Positions 36,327 to 48,914 of a stretch of 64,000 nt of DNA are shown piece after piece. This DNA comes from Sipunculus nudus (Eukaryota; Annelida; Sipuncula; Golfingiida; Sipunculidae). The position numbers and the translations under genes are program-made. The notes beneath the pieces were generated by a model. The model had not been told where the DNA came from, did no database searches, and saw only the letters and a list, made by a program, of their open reading frames with translations. Numbering within the stretch: position 1 is the first letter of the stretch; each line of letters starts with the position of its first letter. The stretch spans positions 95,032,624-95,096,623 of the forward strand of contig CM049308.1 in NCBI GenBank assembly GCA_026874595.1. Direction: 5' to 3'.

Positions 36327-39300
36327 ACAAGGGACCCATGGGTCACGGCCCTCAGCTGATCGTGATTGGACTATAACTGTTTCTCCACTGTGATACTATA
36401 TCGAGTCGATTAAGCTTATGAATATCATGTACATGTTGGGCTATTATAAAGGAATGTAATGTAATATGTGAGTAAATGATAAATGAAATTACCTGACTGA
36501 TGGATTAATAGTCAAATAAAGTGGTTTATTTTTTATTTATTTAGGAGGGGTTGAAAATTGTGATAAATTTGAGCAAATATGAATGCAATGACAGCAGTAA
36601 TAAGCAGTAGTAGATGATAAGGCTATTTGTTGAAGGATCTAAAGTGTATGGTAGTCTGCAAGCGTTCAATTTGACAGATATGATGTTATGATTAACTATG
36701 TGATTTATGAATATGTGACTGTATGACACAATATCTCTTTAGTCTTGACAAGGTACATTATTGTGATGCCCACTATGTCTACATATTACACAATATTGAC
36801 ATAATTTCTGGCATGTACATAGGTACCTATGGACGAATAGATATACAAAATATTAAAGTATGAATATATCTGATTCATCTTGTTCTTGCTTACTGAGGCT
36901 GACTTTGGGATGGGGTTCGGAGAAGGGAAAAGTGAGGGCAGCACGAAGGTGGATGTAGAAATATTCTATTGTAATGTTTTTCATTTATATAAGAATATGA
37001 AAAGCTAAGAGGAAAGGGGCCCTCCTACTTGGTTATAGTAAAGTTCTAAATATATGATTGCAAACTAATACTCTGACAAGACTGTCATGAAGAAAAACAG
37101 TAAAAGTTTTGAGATACTGTGTTGCATACAAAAATTTACAGATGGACAGGCAAGTGGACAGAATGGACTAATACCTTTATTTCACTTTCAAGAGAATAAT
37201 GCATTTAAGTTTATATATAATCCTATCTTTTTAAGCAGATCCACTTTTTCCATTAAGAAGTTTTTATCTGTATCATTTTTTTAATTACAGGTTTATAAAT
37301 TTTTAATTAAAAAACCTGAAAATATAAGTTAAAATATTAGAATTGTTGCAAAAGTTGCAATCATTATATATACAGAGTAAAAAACATTGGGTCATATTAT
37401 GCATACACATATATTTTATTATTTTTAAATCATAAATGTTTTAACTGATTTCAAAAGAAAATAATGCCACAACATGGCATCTACAAGAATATTCCTTGAA
37501 TCACTATTAAAAAGTTTTGCATATTGGAGTTTTCAGGACATGCTTAATTTTATTCACCAAAATAAAATAAAAGTAAATTTGACAAAATAAAACATCTTTT
37601 CAAATAAAGTATACACACTGTTGGTTGAATGAGGGACAAACAATATCATTGTGCTAATTACTATCCCAGTTTTAATTAATTACTGGAATTAATAATCAAT
37701 TTCACACCTGGTGAAGTTTTTACTCTTCTGAAGTAAGGAATTACTTATCTCATGAACATCCAGACTTTCACAGCAATACACCACTTTGTGGACACAATTA
37801 AATGTACACTTTAATCATTGTAACCCTGGTGGTTCAATACAAAATCTAAAATGTAGCATGTCCAAGAATAAAATAAAATACAGAAAAATTATAACATTCA
37901 TCTAGTTTATGCACCAGCTCGGGGGGGGGGGGGGGGATGAGTGCAGGGCGAGGGGAAGCCTGCTAGTAGTGGCCAAGCTGGGCCAAGGTAAGCTGCCTGG
38001 GGTGGGTTACATAATGCAAGTGAAGGTGGGCTAGATGTAAACAACACTTGACATGGTGAATGAAAACATGAATAAAAGCTATTCATTCCAATCAATTTCT
38101 TTTGAAAGTTCAGATTTTAAAAGATTAAATTCTTATGCATATATGCTGGGAAAATTAAATCAACAGTGCAAAAGTTGGACAAAATTTAAGGTATTGTTTT
38201 TTATTTATGCTAATAACTTGAAAAATTTGCAAAATTCAGATCTAATTTTGGGTAAACAATTGAATTTTGATTAAATAAAGTTATATTCCTGAAAAAAGGT
38301 CTCTAGGTTCAGCAATTCTCATGTGAGTAAATATATTTCCTGATTTTTTAAAAAATTGCATTATGTTTTGGCCCATAACTTCAAAATAATACTCAATACT
38401 GACCTAATTTTTAGTATGTTCATAGAAAATGTATAAAAGAATGTGAATACTAAATACGATCAAAACAGATCAGTGGTTTTGATATTAGGCAGCCTTGAAG
38501 TGTAACAATGGCTTTTTTTTATGGAAAACAGAGTTTTTTTCCTTAATATCTCGAAGGAACAAAGTCCTAATGACCCAATTTTCGGTATGGTAGGAGATTT
38601 TGGGGACATCTAAAATTATGTCAACAGCCTGGGGAGCATAGAGATGTGCACTGATTGACCTACAGTCATCAAAGTGGACTGCTTGACAATGTAAGGGAAT
38701 ACAACAAGAGCCTCCAAAAAAATTCAATAACTAGCCTAATTTTGCAGCTTTTATTTTCAAATTTCAGATTTTAACAGATTAAATCCTTATGTTTACATGG
38801 TGTGAAAATTAAATCCACAGTACTTACAGGAAAAAAACATGCCATGGCCAAAGTTGGGCAAAATTAAGGTACCAATTTTATATTTTTGCCAATATTTAAA
38901 AAAATTTAACAGATTTTGATCTAATTTTTGGTATACAATTAAATTTTGATTAATTAAAGCTGTATTACTGGAAATAAGTCTTTACCTTTAACACTTTGGT
39001 CTTAAGTGACAAAATATCTTCCTGATTTTTTTACAAAGTGCATTATGTTTGGGCCAATAACTTTTTTAAATTATATAATACTGACTTAATATCTGGCATG
39101 TACAAAGGAACTATATAGAGGAATATTTATGGTAAATATGAAGAAAACCAGATGAGTGGTTTTGATATTAGGCAGTCCTGAAGTGTGAAAATAGATTTCT
39201 AATAAAAAATTGAGGTTTTTCCTTAATATCTCAAAGGGACGAAGTCCTATTGACCCAATTTTTGGCATGGTAGGAGATTATGGGGACATCTAACTGTATG

Positions 39301-39460
39301 CCGAAATTCAGATTCGTAGGTCCAACGGTGTCGAAACGTGCCAGTCTTACGGACGGACATCCAGACGGACAGACAGACGGACGGACAGACAGACAGACTG
39401 ACAGACGACGGACAATGGACCATGACTATAGCTCAGATGACTTATAGTCAGCTGAGCTAA
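36327..39460 (+). mobile_element. Family C-long element 4
   Basis: Complete, 3.13 kb, 5' signature ACAAGGGACCCATGGGTCAC, 3' CTAA hairpin after a GACGGACA microsatellite. It is nearly identical throughout to the element at 24598-27736. Differences include a longer G-tract (about 37921-37936) and a short deletion that shifts the small membrane-type frame (36541-36729). Confidence 0.85.
36541..36729 (-). pseudogene. Damaged copy of the family C-long small frame
   Basis: Retains the same N-terminal region but has an internal in-frame deletion and then a frameshift just after the start of the hydrophobic part, so the membrane segment is lost. Intact versions lie at 13429, 24806 and 33215. Confidence 0.45.
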
Positions 39461-39940
39461 TCAATAACTAGCTTAATTTTCAAGCTTTTATTTTCAAATT
39501 TCAGATTAGACAAACTAAATATTTATGTTTACATGCTGTGAAAATTAAATCAATGGTGCTTACAGGAAAAAAACGTGCTATGATTAAAGTTGGGCAAAAT
39601 TTAAGGTACTGATTTTTTTTTTATGCTAATAACTTAAAAAATTTACAAAATTCAGATCTAATTTTGGGTAAACAATTGAATCTTAATTAAACATAGTTAT
39701 ATACTTGAGAAAATAGACTCTAGTTTCAAAATTTTTCATGTTAAGTGAGTTATTATTTTTCCTGAATTTTTACAAAGTCCATTATGTTTGGGCCCATAAC
39801 TTAAAGAATTTATACTTTACAGACTTAATTTCTGGCATGTACATAGGAACTAGATAGAGGAATATTTATGGTAAATATTAGGAAAAACAGATGAGTGGTT
39901 TTGATATTAGGCAGTCCTGAAGTGTGAAAATAGGATTTTA

Positions 39941-42900
39941 ACAAGTGACCCATGGGTCATGACGCTCAGCTGACTGGGAAGAGATTCGCAAAAGGCAATT
40001 TTATCACCAGAATGGTAGTATATACCCATTCAACTGAAGCATCAAACAGATTAACCAACAGGCCAAGATTTAGTCTGTATTTATATATCTCAAAAATAGA
40101 GAAAAATGTGTAAACTTTTAAAACTAGAATACGGGTAACCGACAAGTGGCTACATGTATCTGCCAAAATCGGATAGTGAGGCATGGATTGAGTGGCAAGG
40201 GGAAATAGAGTGAGGTATGTTGCATATTAGCATGGATGTCTGCAGCCTAAATGTGTATGTAGGTTGTGCCACCTACCACAAATCCAGAAAGCTGTCCAAG
40301 TTGTATACACCTGCAAAATTTTAGGCAGAAAAGTCAAACCACTACATGTATATGAGCGATTTTTGCCCATGGCAGACAAACAGACAAACACTGTGCAAAA
40401 ATCTTTGCAGGTAACCCCTCCAGTTTTGTGTATGATAAAGACCTATGTGAGATCTAAACACATGCACAATTTTGGCCCAATCGGTCAAATGGTTCCTGAG
40501 ATATGAGCTTGGATGTGTCCAGCGTTAACTAGAATGTAGGTGGCGCCACCTGTCATAAAATCAAGAAAGCTGTCCACGATGTATAAACCTGCAAAATTTT
40601 AGGCAGTTATGTCGAACCACTACAGAGAAATGAGTAATTTTAGGCCACGACAGACTAACAGACAGACGCTGTGCAAACATTGTTACAGGTGGCGCCACCA
40701 TTTTTTGTGTATGTTACAGAGCTATCAAAGGGCTACATTTGTATAAATTTTATTTCCTGATCGGTCAAACGGTTCCCAAGATATAAGCTTGGATGTCATC
40801 AGCGTGAACGTGAACGTAGGTGGCGCCACCTGTCATAAAATCAAGAAAGCTATCCTGGATGTATACACATGACGAATTTCAGGTGAATTAGTCAATTCAC
40901 TGCAGAGATATGAGTGATTTTAATCCAAGACAGATGAACAGATGGACACTGTGCAAACATGGTTACAGGTGGCGCCACCATTTTTTGTGTATGTTATAAA
41001 GCAATCCAAGGGCTACATTTGTATCAATTTTATTTCCTGATCAGTCAAACGGTTCCCGAGATATGAGGGTTTATGAGTGGAAACAGACCCACAAATGGAC
41101 ACTGGATAGAGAGGAAAGGTCAGAGGTCAATGCAAATTGGTTAGGCACCAGTTCACATGTGACCCGATAATAGGTGTAAGTTTGGGAAAAATCGGTCCAT
41201 TAGTCTCCGAGGAGCTCTCTGGAAATGAACGCCGCCGCGGCGGAGGAACTCGGTCAAAAACATAGTATCCGCAAAACTTCGTTTTGGCGGATACAAAAAT
41301 ACAGGTGGCTCCACCAGTCTGCAGAAACTAATAAAAACACTTAATGGTCAATATCCATGCAAAAAATCATGGTGATCTCTGCATTAGTTGTTCAGATACT
41401 TCAGTTTTTGTATCAAATTGTCCATTATTCTGAGGGATACTTCGGAGTCCTATAGCTTGAAGGATATGGGTAACAGAGACCTAATTTCAAGTTTCCACAG
41501 GCACCTTTCATGGGCCTCCTTGCATGACAAGAATGAAGATTCTAGGTCCAGTTGTTGCGATTTGTACCCTGTTGACAGATAACCACATCTTTAAAGGTCT
41601 CAAAAAAAAGAAAAAAATTTGTAAAAATTTGAAAAAAAATAGAGGTGGCACACCCAGTCTGCAGAAACTGATGGAACAGCTCATGATCAATATGTATGCC
41701 GAAAATCATGACCATCAGTGTTGTAGTTATTGAAATACTGCAGTTTTTGTATCAAATTTTCCATTATTCTGGGGGGGGGGGGTATTTTGGACCCATACAG
41801 CTTAAAGAATATGGGTAACAGAGACCTAATTTCAAGTTTCCATGGAGACTTTTCATGGGTCTCCCTGTGTGTCAAGAATAAAGATTCTTGGTCCAGTTTT
41901 TATGATTTGTGCCCTGTTAACAGATGTTCATATCTTTAAAGGTCTCAAAAATACAGAAAAATTTCGTAAAAAAAAAAAACGAACAAATACAGGTGGTGCC
42001 ACCAGTCTGCAGAAACTTATGAAACACTCCATGATCAATATCCATGCAAACAATTATGGTTATCTCTGCATTAGTTGTTCAGATACTTTAGCTTTTGTAT
42101 CAAATTTTCCATTATTCTGATCTGTACTTTGGAGTGCCATAGCTCAAAGGATATGGGTAACAGAGACCAAATTTCAGGTTTCCATGGAGACTTATCATGG
42201 GTCTCCCTGTGTGTCAAGAACGTAGATTCTAGGTCCAGTCGTTACGATTTGTACCCTGTTGACAGATAACTACATCCTTAAAGGTCTCAAAAATGGAGAA
42301 AACAATTCGTGAACATTGAAAAATACAGGTGGCGCCACCAGTCTGCACAAACTGATGAAACATCTCATGATCAATATGTATGTCGAAAATCATGACCATC
42401 ATTGATGTAGTTAATGAGATATTGAAGTTTTTGTATGAAATTTTTGACTATTCTGGGGGGTAATTTTGGGCCCCATAGCTCGAAGGATATGGGTAACAGA
42501 GACCTAATTTCTGGTTTCCATGGAGCATTTTCATAGGTCTCTCAGTGTGTCAAAAATGAAGATTCTAGGTCCAGTCGTAACGATTTGTGCCACCTTACAG
42601 ATGACAGCATCCTCAAAGGTCTCAAAAATAGAGGAAAAAATCGTAAAAAATCAAACAGTACAGGTGGCGCCACCAGTCTGCAGGAACTGATTGAACATCT
42701 CATGATCAATATATATGCCAAAAATGAAGACCATCAGTGATGTAGTTATTGAGATATTGAAGATTTTGTATGAAATTTTTACTATTCTGGGGGGTACTTT
42801 GGGGCCCCATAGCTCAAAGGATATGGGTAACAGAGACCTAATTTCTGGTTTCCAAGGAGATTTTTCATGGACCTCTCAGTGTGTCAAGAATTAAGATTCT

Positions 42901-43358
42901 AAGTCCAGTCTTTATGATTTGTGCCTTGTTAACAGATGTTCACATTTTTAAAGGTCTCAAAAATAGAGAAAAAAATTCGTAAAAAATCGAAAAATACAGG
43001 TGGCGCCACCAGTCTGCAGGAAGTGATGTAACATCTCATGATCAATATGTATGCCAAAAATCATGACCATCAGTCAAGTAGTTAATGAGATATTGAAGTT
43101 TTTGTATGAAATTTTTGACTTTTCTGGGGGGTACTTTGGGGCCACATAGCTCGAAGGATATGGGTAACAGAGACCTAATTTCTGGTTTCCAAGGAGATTT
43201 TTTATGGACCTCTCAGAATCCCAAGTTACAAGGGTTACAATTTGTGCCTGGTTAACGGACGGACAGACGGACAGACAAACAGACGGACAGAGGGACAGAC
43301 GGACGACGGACAAAGAGTGATCGCTATAGCTCAGATGACTTTCAGTCAGCTGAGCTAA
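39941..43358 (+). mobile_element. Family C element with tandem units and a nested family A element
   Basis: Starts ACAAGTGACCCATGGGTCAT and ends at the CTAA hairpin after a GACGGACA microsatellite at about 43257-43310. After 41.3 kb it has five or six tandem units of about 330 bp. Each carries GGTGGCGCCACC or a variant (about 41987-43010), GTCTGCAG, and ATATGGGTAACAGAGACC. A family A element sits at 40123-41294. Confidence 0.78.
40123..41294 (+). mobile_element. Family A element, nested
   Basis: The 5' end ACTAGAATACGGGTAACCGA is a diverged form of the copy at 8323; the 3' hairpin has arms GTATCCGC and GCGGATAC at about 41265-41294. The interior has units with GGTGGCGCCACC at about 40540, 40688, 40819 and 40968. 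It interrupts a family C unit that resumes with AAAATACAGGTGGC. Confidence 0.75.
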
Positions 43359-44665
43359 TAAAAAATTGAGGTTTTTCCTTAATTTCTCAAAGGAACAAAG
43401 TCGCAAAGACCCAGTTTTCGGCTTGGTAGGAGATCTTGGGGACATCTAACATTATGCTGAATTTTGGATTCCTAGGTCTTACGGTTTCAAAACGTGCCAC
43501 ATCTACGGACGGACGGACGGACGGACAGACGGACAATGGACCACGACTATAGCTCAGATGACTTATAGTCAGCTGAGCTAAAAATTGCATTATATTTTGG
43601 CCCGTAACTTCAAAATGCCCAATACTGACCTAATTTTTGGTATGTTCATAGAAAATGTATGAAAGAATGTGAATACTAAATATGATCAAAAACAGATCAG
43701 TGGTTTTGATGTTAGGCAGCCTTGAAGTGTAACAATGGATTTTTTTAATGGAAAACAGAGGTTTTTCCTTAATATCTAGAAGGAACAAAGTCCTAATGAC
43801 CAAATTTTTGGTATGGTAGGAGATTTTGGGGACATCTAACATTATGCCAACAGCCTGGGGAGCATAGAGATGTGCACTGAATGACCTACAGTCATCAAAG
43901 TGGACTGCTTGACAATGTAAGGGAATACAACAAGAGCCTCCAAACAAATTTAATAACTAGCCTAATTTTGCAGCTTTTATTTTCAAATTTCAGATTTTAA
44001 CAGAATAAATCCTTATGTGTACATGCTGTGAAAATTAAATCCACAGTACTTACAGGAAAAAAACGAGCCATGGCCAAAGTTGGTTAAAATTTAAGGTACC
44101 AATTCTATATTTTTCCCAATATTTAAACAAATTTAACAGATTTTGATCTAATTTTTGGTATACAATTAAATTTTGATTAATTAAAGTTGTGTTACTGAAA
44201 AAAATCCCTACCTTTAACACTTTTGGTCTTAAGTGACCAAATATCTTTCCTGATTTTTTTACAAAATCCATTATGTTTGGGCCCATAACTTTTTTAAATT
44301 AAATAATACTGACTTAATTTCTGGCATGTACATAGGAACTATATAGAGGAATATTTATAGTAAATATGAAGAAAACCAGATGAGTGGTTTTGATATTAGG
44401 CAGTCCTGAAGTGTAAAAATAGATTTCTAATAAAAAACTGAGATTTTACTTAATATCTTGAAGGAACGAAGCCAATTTTCGGCATGGTAGGAGATTTTGG
44501 GGACATCTAAATGTATGCCGAATTTTAGATTTGTAGGTCCAATGGTCTCGAAATGTGCCAGTCTTACGGACGGACATCCAGAAGGATGGACGGACAGACA
44601 GACGGATGGACGAAGGACAATGGACCACGACTATAGCTCAGATGACATAAAGTCAGCTGAGCTAA

Positions 44666-45493
44666 AAATACTAATGAACACAATAGGGGAATAACAATAA
44701 AATGCACAACTTTAACACAACATAACATAAATAAAATATCAATCATATAGTATTGTACAAAACAGGTAAATCATTATGCAATCCAAATGCAATATCATAC
44801 TTGTATGAAATATAAACTCTGAGTGAAGATCACAGTAAGATCAGATGGGATAATAGTGTACTTCAATTTGTCTAGTATCAGGACAATAAGGATTATATTC
44901 ATGAGGTTTCAATTAAAGAAGTTCTCTGGTTTTCCAAAAATATAAACCCAACTGTGAAGATTTAAACAAAATAACTTTGTTTTGGCACTCTAAGACTAAC
45001 ATTTGTTATTTTACAACATGTTTTGGGGATGCCTTGTTGCCAAAGAGTCTATGTTCACTGTCTCAATATTTTGTTTTCTGCTCAAAAGTAACTTGCAGAC
45101 TAAGGTTAACTTCAGAAACATGGAATCATTCACTGATACATGTTGTCTTATAACCATTATCCACCACTCAAGTTAATCAGACACCTGTTCAGTTCTGACA
45201 TTCATCACTCTAATACTGGGAGGTGATTTGTGATTTTTCAAGATCACTATGAACAGTTGAGGAGTCATCTCAAGATAAACAAGCATAAAAATATTATTCT
45301 TACAATGACAGATTTAAGATTTGAGTATAAAACAAAATCAAAATATCTTGTCTGGCTTCATACACCGTAAATTCTTAGAAATACTGAACACACGTATCAC
45401 ATATTGTACATGCAGTATAAGTACCTGGCCTTACCTACAGAATGTGAGTACATTGGAAACTGCTTTAATAATCCATTACTAAATACTGCTCCA
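44666..45493. other. Intronic sequence, no feature seen
   Basis: AT-rich intron between the transposon nest and the 58-bp array. No exon with two convincing splice sites was found. One donor-like site on the minus strand (CTGTAG|GTAAGG near 45430) has no credible exon before it. Confidence 0.45.
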
Positions 45494-46228
45494 CAGCTGG
45501 ACCTTGGTGAGGGGGCTGGTGTTGCTTATCACAGATATACCTATCACAGGTATCAGCCTTATCTTGGTGAGGGGGCAGGGTACCCTACCACTGATATACC
45601 TGTCACAGGTATAAGCTGGACCTTGGTGAGGGGTGGGGTACCTTACCACTGACATACCTGTCATAGGGATCAGCTGGACCTTGGTGAGGGGCAGGGTACC
45701 TTACCACTGACATACCTGTCACAGGTATCAGCTGGACCTTGGTGAGGGGTGGGGTACCTTACCACTGACATACCTGTCACAGGTACCAGCTGGACCTTGG
45801 TGAGGGGCAGGGTACCTTACCACTGACATACCTGTCACAGGTATCAGCTGGACCTTGGTGAGGGGCGGGGTACCTTACCACTGACATACCTGTCACAGGT
45901 ACCAGCTGGACCTTGGTGAGGGGCAGGGTACCTTACCACTGACACACCTGTCACAGGTATCAGCTGGACCTTGGTGAGGGGCGGGGTACCTTACCACTGA
46001 CACACCTGTCACAGGTATCAGCTGGACCTTGGTGAGGGGCGGGGTACCTTACCACTGACATACCTGTCACAGGTATCAGCTGGACCTTGGTGAGGGGCGG
46101 GGTACCTTGCCACTGACATACCTGTCACAGGTATCAGCTGGACCTTTGTAAGGGGTGGGGTACCTTACCACTGATATACCTGTCACAGATGTTCAGCTGG
46201 ACCTCGGTGAGGGGGTACCTTACCACTA
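45494..46228 (-). repeat. 58-bp minisatellite with donor-like sites
   Basis: About 12-13 units of 58 bp. On the minus strand each contains GACAG|GTATGT and GTG|GTAAGG, both resembling 5' splice sites. It lies about 150 bp downstream of the 46.4-kb exon, but the repeated junction does not match the visible end of that exon. Either the parent exon was missed or the array is unrelated to a junction. Confidence 0.85.
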
Positions 46229-46377
46229 TTCCCCTTATAACTGTTAATGCTGTTTATCCCGCTTTCTCACTTTTTCTTTGTGTATAACAGGTCTTTCCCC
46301 TTATCTACTGTGCTGTGTACAAACTTAGAACATGCAAAATAAGCAAGCCCCTTATCAGCTGACATAGGCAGTTTTAC

Positions 46378-46507
46378 AAACACAGATTGCTTTCCGCCTC
46401 CTACAGGCCTGGCCAGTCCTCTTGGCCTCCTGTACGTCTTTACGTATCTTTTCCAGCTGTAACTTGTTATCAGTCCAACCTATCACCATATCCTTCAGAA
46501 TATCCAC
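46378..46507 (-). CDS. Internal exon with a charged helix; 3' boundary uncertain
   Basis: Acceptor TTTTAATACACAG|GTGGAT in phase 0, which fits the phase-0 end of the exon at 48915-49010. It reads from VDILKDMVIGWTDNKLQLEK through IRKDVQEAKRTGQACRRRK, an amphipathic, charged helix-like segment. The donor is unclear: TTT|GTAAAA (the end given here) leaves phase 1, whereas the next exon at 32889 begins in phase 0. A weaker GAC|GTACAG at 46436 would fit phase 0. A missed exon in between is also possible. Confidence 0.6.
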
Positions 46508-47640
46508 CTGTGTATTAAAAGGGTTAAATATCAATAGATGTGCTCCTTTGTCTTGACGTTAAACGTGTCTCCAAGGCAACCTGCATGTAAAAAAAACTTC
46601 TTGTTGACCAGCATATATATAGGAGATGCCATAGTAACTCCAGAATTGGCATCCCCTTCTAACATAATGGCCCTTCTCCTGAAGCATATATTGACACTTT
46701 TCAAGGCCAGGGCTGTAGGAGGTCAAGGTCAAATTTTTAGTGGAAACAACTTGGACTTTTTGAGTATCAAATTTGAAGAATAAATATGCAGTGCTTGAAA
46801 AGTTATGGGTTGAAAAATCAGATTTGTTGCTGATTTGACCTTGGAGACCAGGGTCAAGGTCATCAGTTTTCAAACATGTTCAAGATCTTGATTGAAACAA
46901 TTAGTATGTCAAAATTGTAGAAAAAAGATTCAGCACTTAGAAAATTATAGGGTTCACTATAGTCACACATTTTGGCTGATTTGACCTTGTAGGTCAAGGT
47001 TACTGGTTTTTGAACTCATTCAGGTACTTACAACCTAACATCTCTCACACATCCAATTGAGAAATATGTATTTGTTTGTTTTTCACCAATTGTGGAAATA
47101 TTCAAGGTCAAGGCCACCCTCACTGTAAAGGTCATGACTCTAATTTAAACAGACTTCATTCTATTAACCCATATCTATGGATGTGCATAATATGAAAGAA
47201 ATATGTCCATTAGTTTTTTACTTATAATGCTCACTACTGTCAAGTGGCAATGAATGGGGTACTGTAGGCACAAAAAAAGAAAAGGTTTACAGGTGGCACC
47301 ACCTGTCTTCATTTCTAATGTCCTCCCTGAGTGTTCAGTTAGAAGTTTCTAGCTCCTAAGGTTATGATTTGTTCCATGCTAATGGACAGATGGACCAACA
47401 GACAGGAGGACGATTGACAGAGGGGGTGATCACTATAGCTCAGCATGAATGAAAGTCAGGTGAACTGAAAAAACATTCAATTTTAGTTTATTAGAAAATG
47501 AAGGACTTGTAGATTCCTTTATACATAATGAACATAAAACAGAACATGACCACCTTAAATAAAATGCACTAGGTCATTCAAAATGTCATGAGTCGACCAG
47601 TGTGACTAAAACACATACGTTATATTTAAAGGTTTGGTAG
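46508..47640. other. Intron with diverged transposon remnants
   Basis: Contains family D-like units (GGTCAAGGCCACCCTCACTG near 47105), a GGTGGCACCACC near 47291, and a diverged family C-type end at about 47430-47470 (ATAGCTCAGCATGAATGAAA). No exon is seen. Confidence 0.5.
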
Positions 47641-48914
47641 AGCAGGACTTACTGTGTTTACTGGAGCAGGACTTGCTGTGTTTACTGGAGCAGGACTTGC
47701 AGTGTTTACTGGAGCAGGACTTACATTGTTTACTGGAGCAGGACTTACTTTGTTTACTGGAGCAGGACTTGCAGTGTTTACTGGAGCAGGACTTGCTGTG
47801 TTTACTCGAGTAGGGCTTACATTATTTACTCGAGTAGGACTTACTTTGTTTACTGGAGTAGGACCTGCTGTGTTTACTGGAGCAGGACTTGCTGTGTTTA
47901 CTGGAGTAGGGCTTACATTGTTTACTTGAGCAGGCTTACTCTGAATACTGGAGCAGGACTTTCTGTGTTTAGTGGAGCAAGACTAACTGGCTTACTCTGA
48001 ATACTGCAGCAGGACTTACTTTGTTTCCTGGAGAATGACTTACTGTGTTTATTGGAGCAGGACTTGCTGTGATTACTGGAGCGTGACATACTGTGATTAC
48101 TGGAGCATGACATACTGTGTTTACTGGAGCAGGACTTGCTGTTTACTGGAGCAGGACTCGCTGTGTTTACTGGAGCAGGACTTGCTGTGTTTACTGGAGT
48201 AGGATTTGCTGTGTTTACTGGAGCAGGACTTGCTGTGTTTACTGGAGTAGGGCTTACATTGTTTACTTGAGCAGGACTTACTGTGAATACTGGAGCAGGA
48301 CTTAATTTGTTTACTGGAGCAGGACTTACTGTGTTAAGTGATGCAAGACTTACTGTAATTACTGGAGCAGGACTTACTGTGTTTCCTGGAGAATGACTTA
48401 CTGTGTTGACTGGAGCAGGACTTGCAGTGTTTACTGGAGCATGACTTGCTGTGTTTACTGGAGCATGACATACTGTGTTTACTGGAGCATGACTCACTGT
48501 GTTAACTGGAGCAAAACTTGCTGTGTTTACTGGAGCATGACTTACTGTGTTGACTGGAACAGGACTTGCAGTGTTAACTGGAGCAGCACTTGCTGTGTTT
48601 ACTGGAGCATGACTAACTGTGTTAACTGGAGCAGGACTTGCAGTGTTTACTGGAGCATGACTAACTGTGTTAACTGGAGCAGGACTTGCAGTGTTTACTG
48701 GAGCATGACATATTTTGTTTACTGGAGCAGGACTTGCTGTGTTTACTGGAGCTTGACTTACTGTGTTAACTGGAGCAGGACTTGCTGTGTTTACTGGAGC
48801 ATGACATACTCTGTTTACTGGAGCAGGACTTGCTGTGTTTACTGGAGCATGACATACTGTGTTTACTGGAGCAGGACTTACTGTGTTAACTGGAGCAGGA
48901 CTTGCTGTGTTTAC
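47641..48914 (-). repeat. 24-bp minisatellite, in frame with the adjacent exon
   Basis: About 53 tandem units of 24 bp (minus strand GTAAACACAGCAAGTCCTGC and variants). It follows the exon at 48915 without a break, and the minus-strand frame stays open to 47922, encoding an octapeptide repeat VNTASPAP / VNTVSHAP. Many units carry GTAAAC or ACA|GTAAGT, all in phase 0. It may be intron, coding repeat, or both through alternative donors. The open frame alone is weak evidence, since the opposite strand is also open in long stretches. Confidence 0.85.

Larger units (their letters stand above)
35143..43581 (+). mobile_element. Family C element nested in C-long 3
   Basis: Starts with a mutated 5' signature (ACAAGGGACCTATGGGTATA) followed by GCTCAGCTGAC, and ends at the hairpin with CTAA at 43581. 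Its own sequence is in three pieces: 35143-36326, 39461-39940 and 43359-43581. The gaps are filled by two younger family C elements. The left piece is AT-rich and contains a run of 27 G at about 36143-36169. Confidence 0.7.
33009..44665 (+). mobile_element. Family C-long element 3, split by a nest of later insertions
   Basis: The left part is 33009-35142, starting ACAAGGGACCCATGGGTCAC. The right part is 43582-44665, ending at the CTAA hairpin after a GACGGACA microsatellite. The join CCTGATTTTTTAA / AAATTGCATTATATTTTGG matches the uninterrupted copies at 15.2 and 38.3 kb. The 8.4 kb between the parts is another family C element with its own insertions. Confidence 0.78.

Noticed and set aside
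47654..47929. Antifreeze-like or collagen-like repeat protein (FTGAGLAV repeats)
   Set aside because: Same 24-bp array read on the plus strand; no signal peptide, start context or flanking exons.
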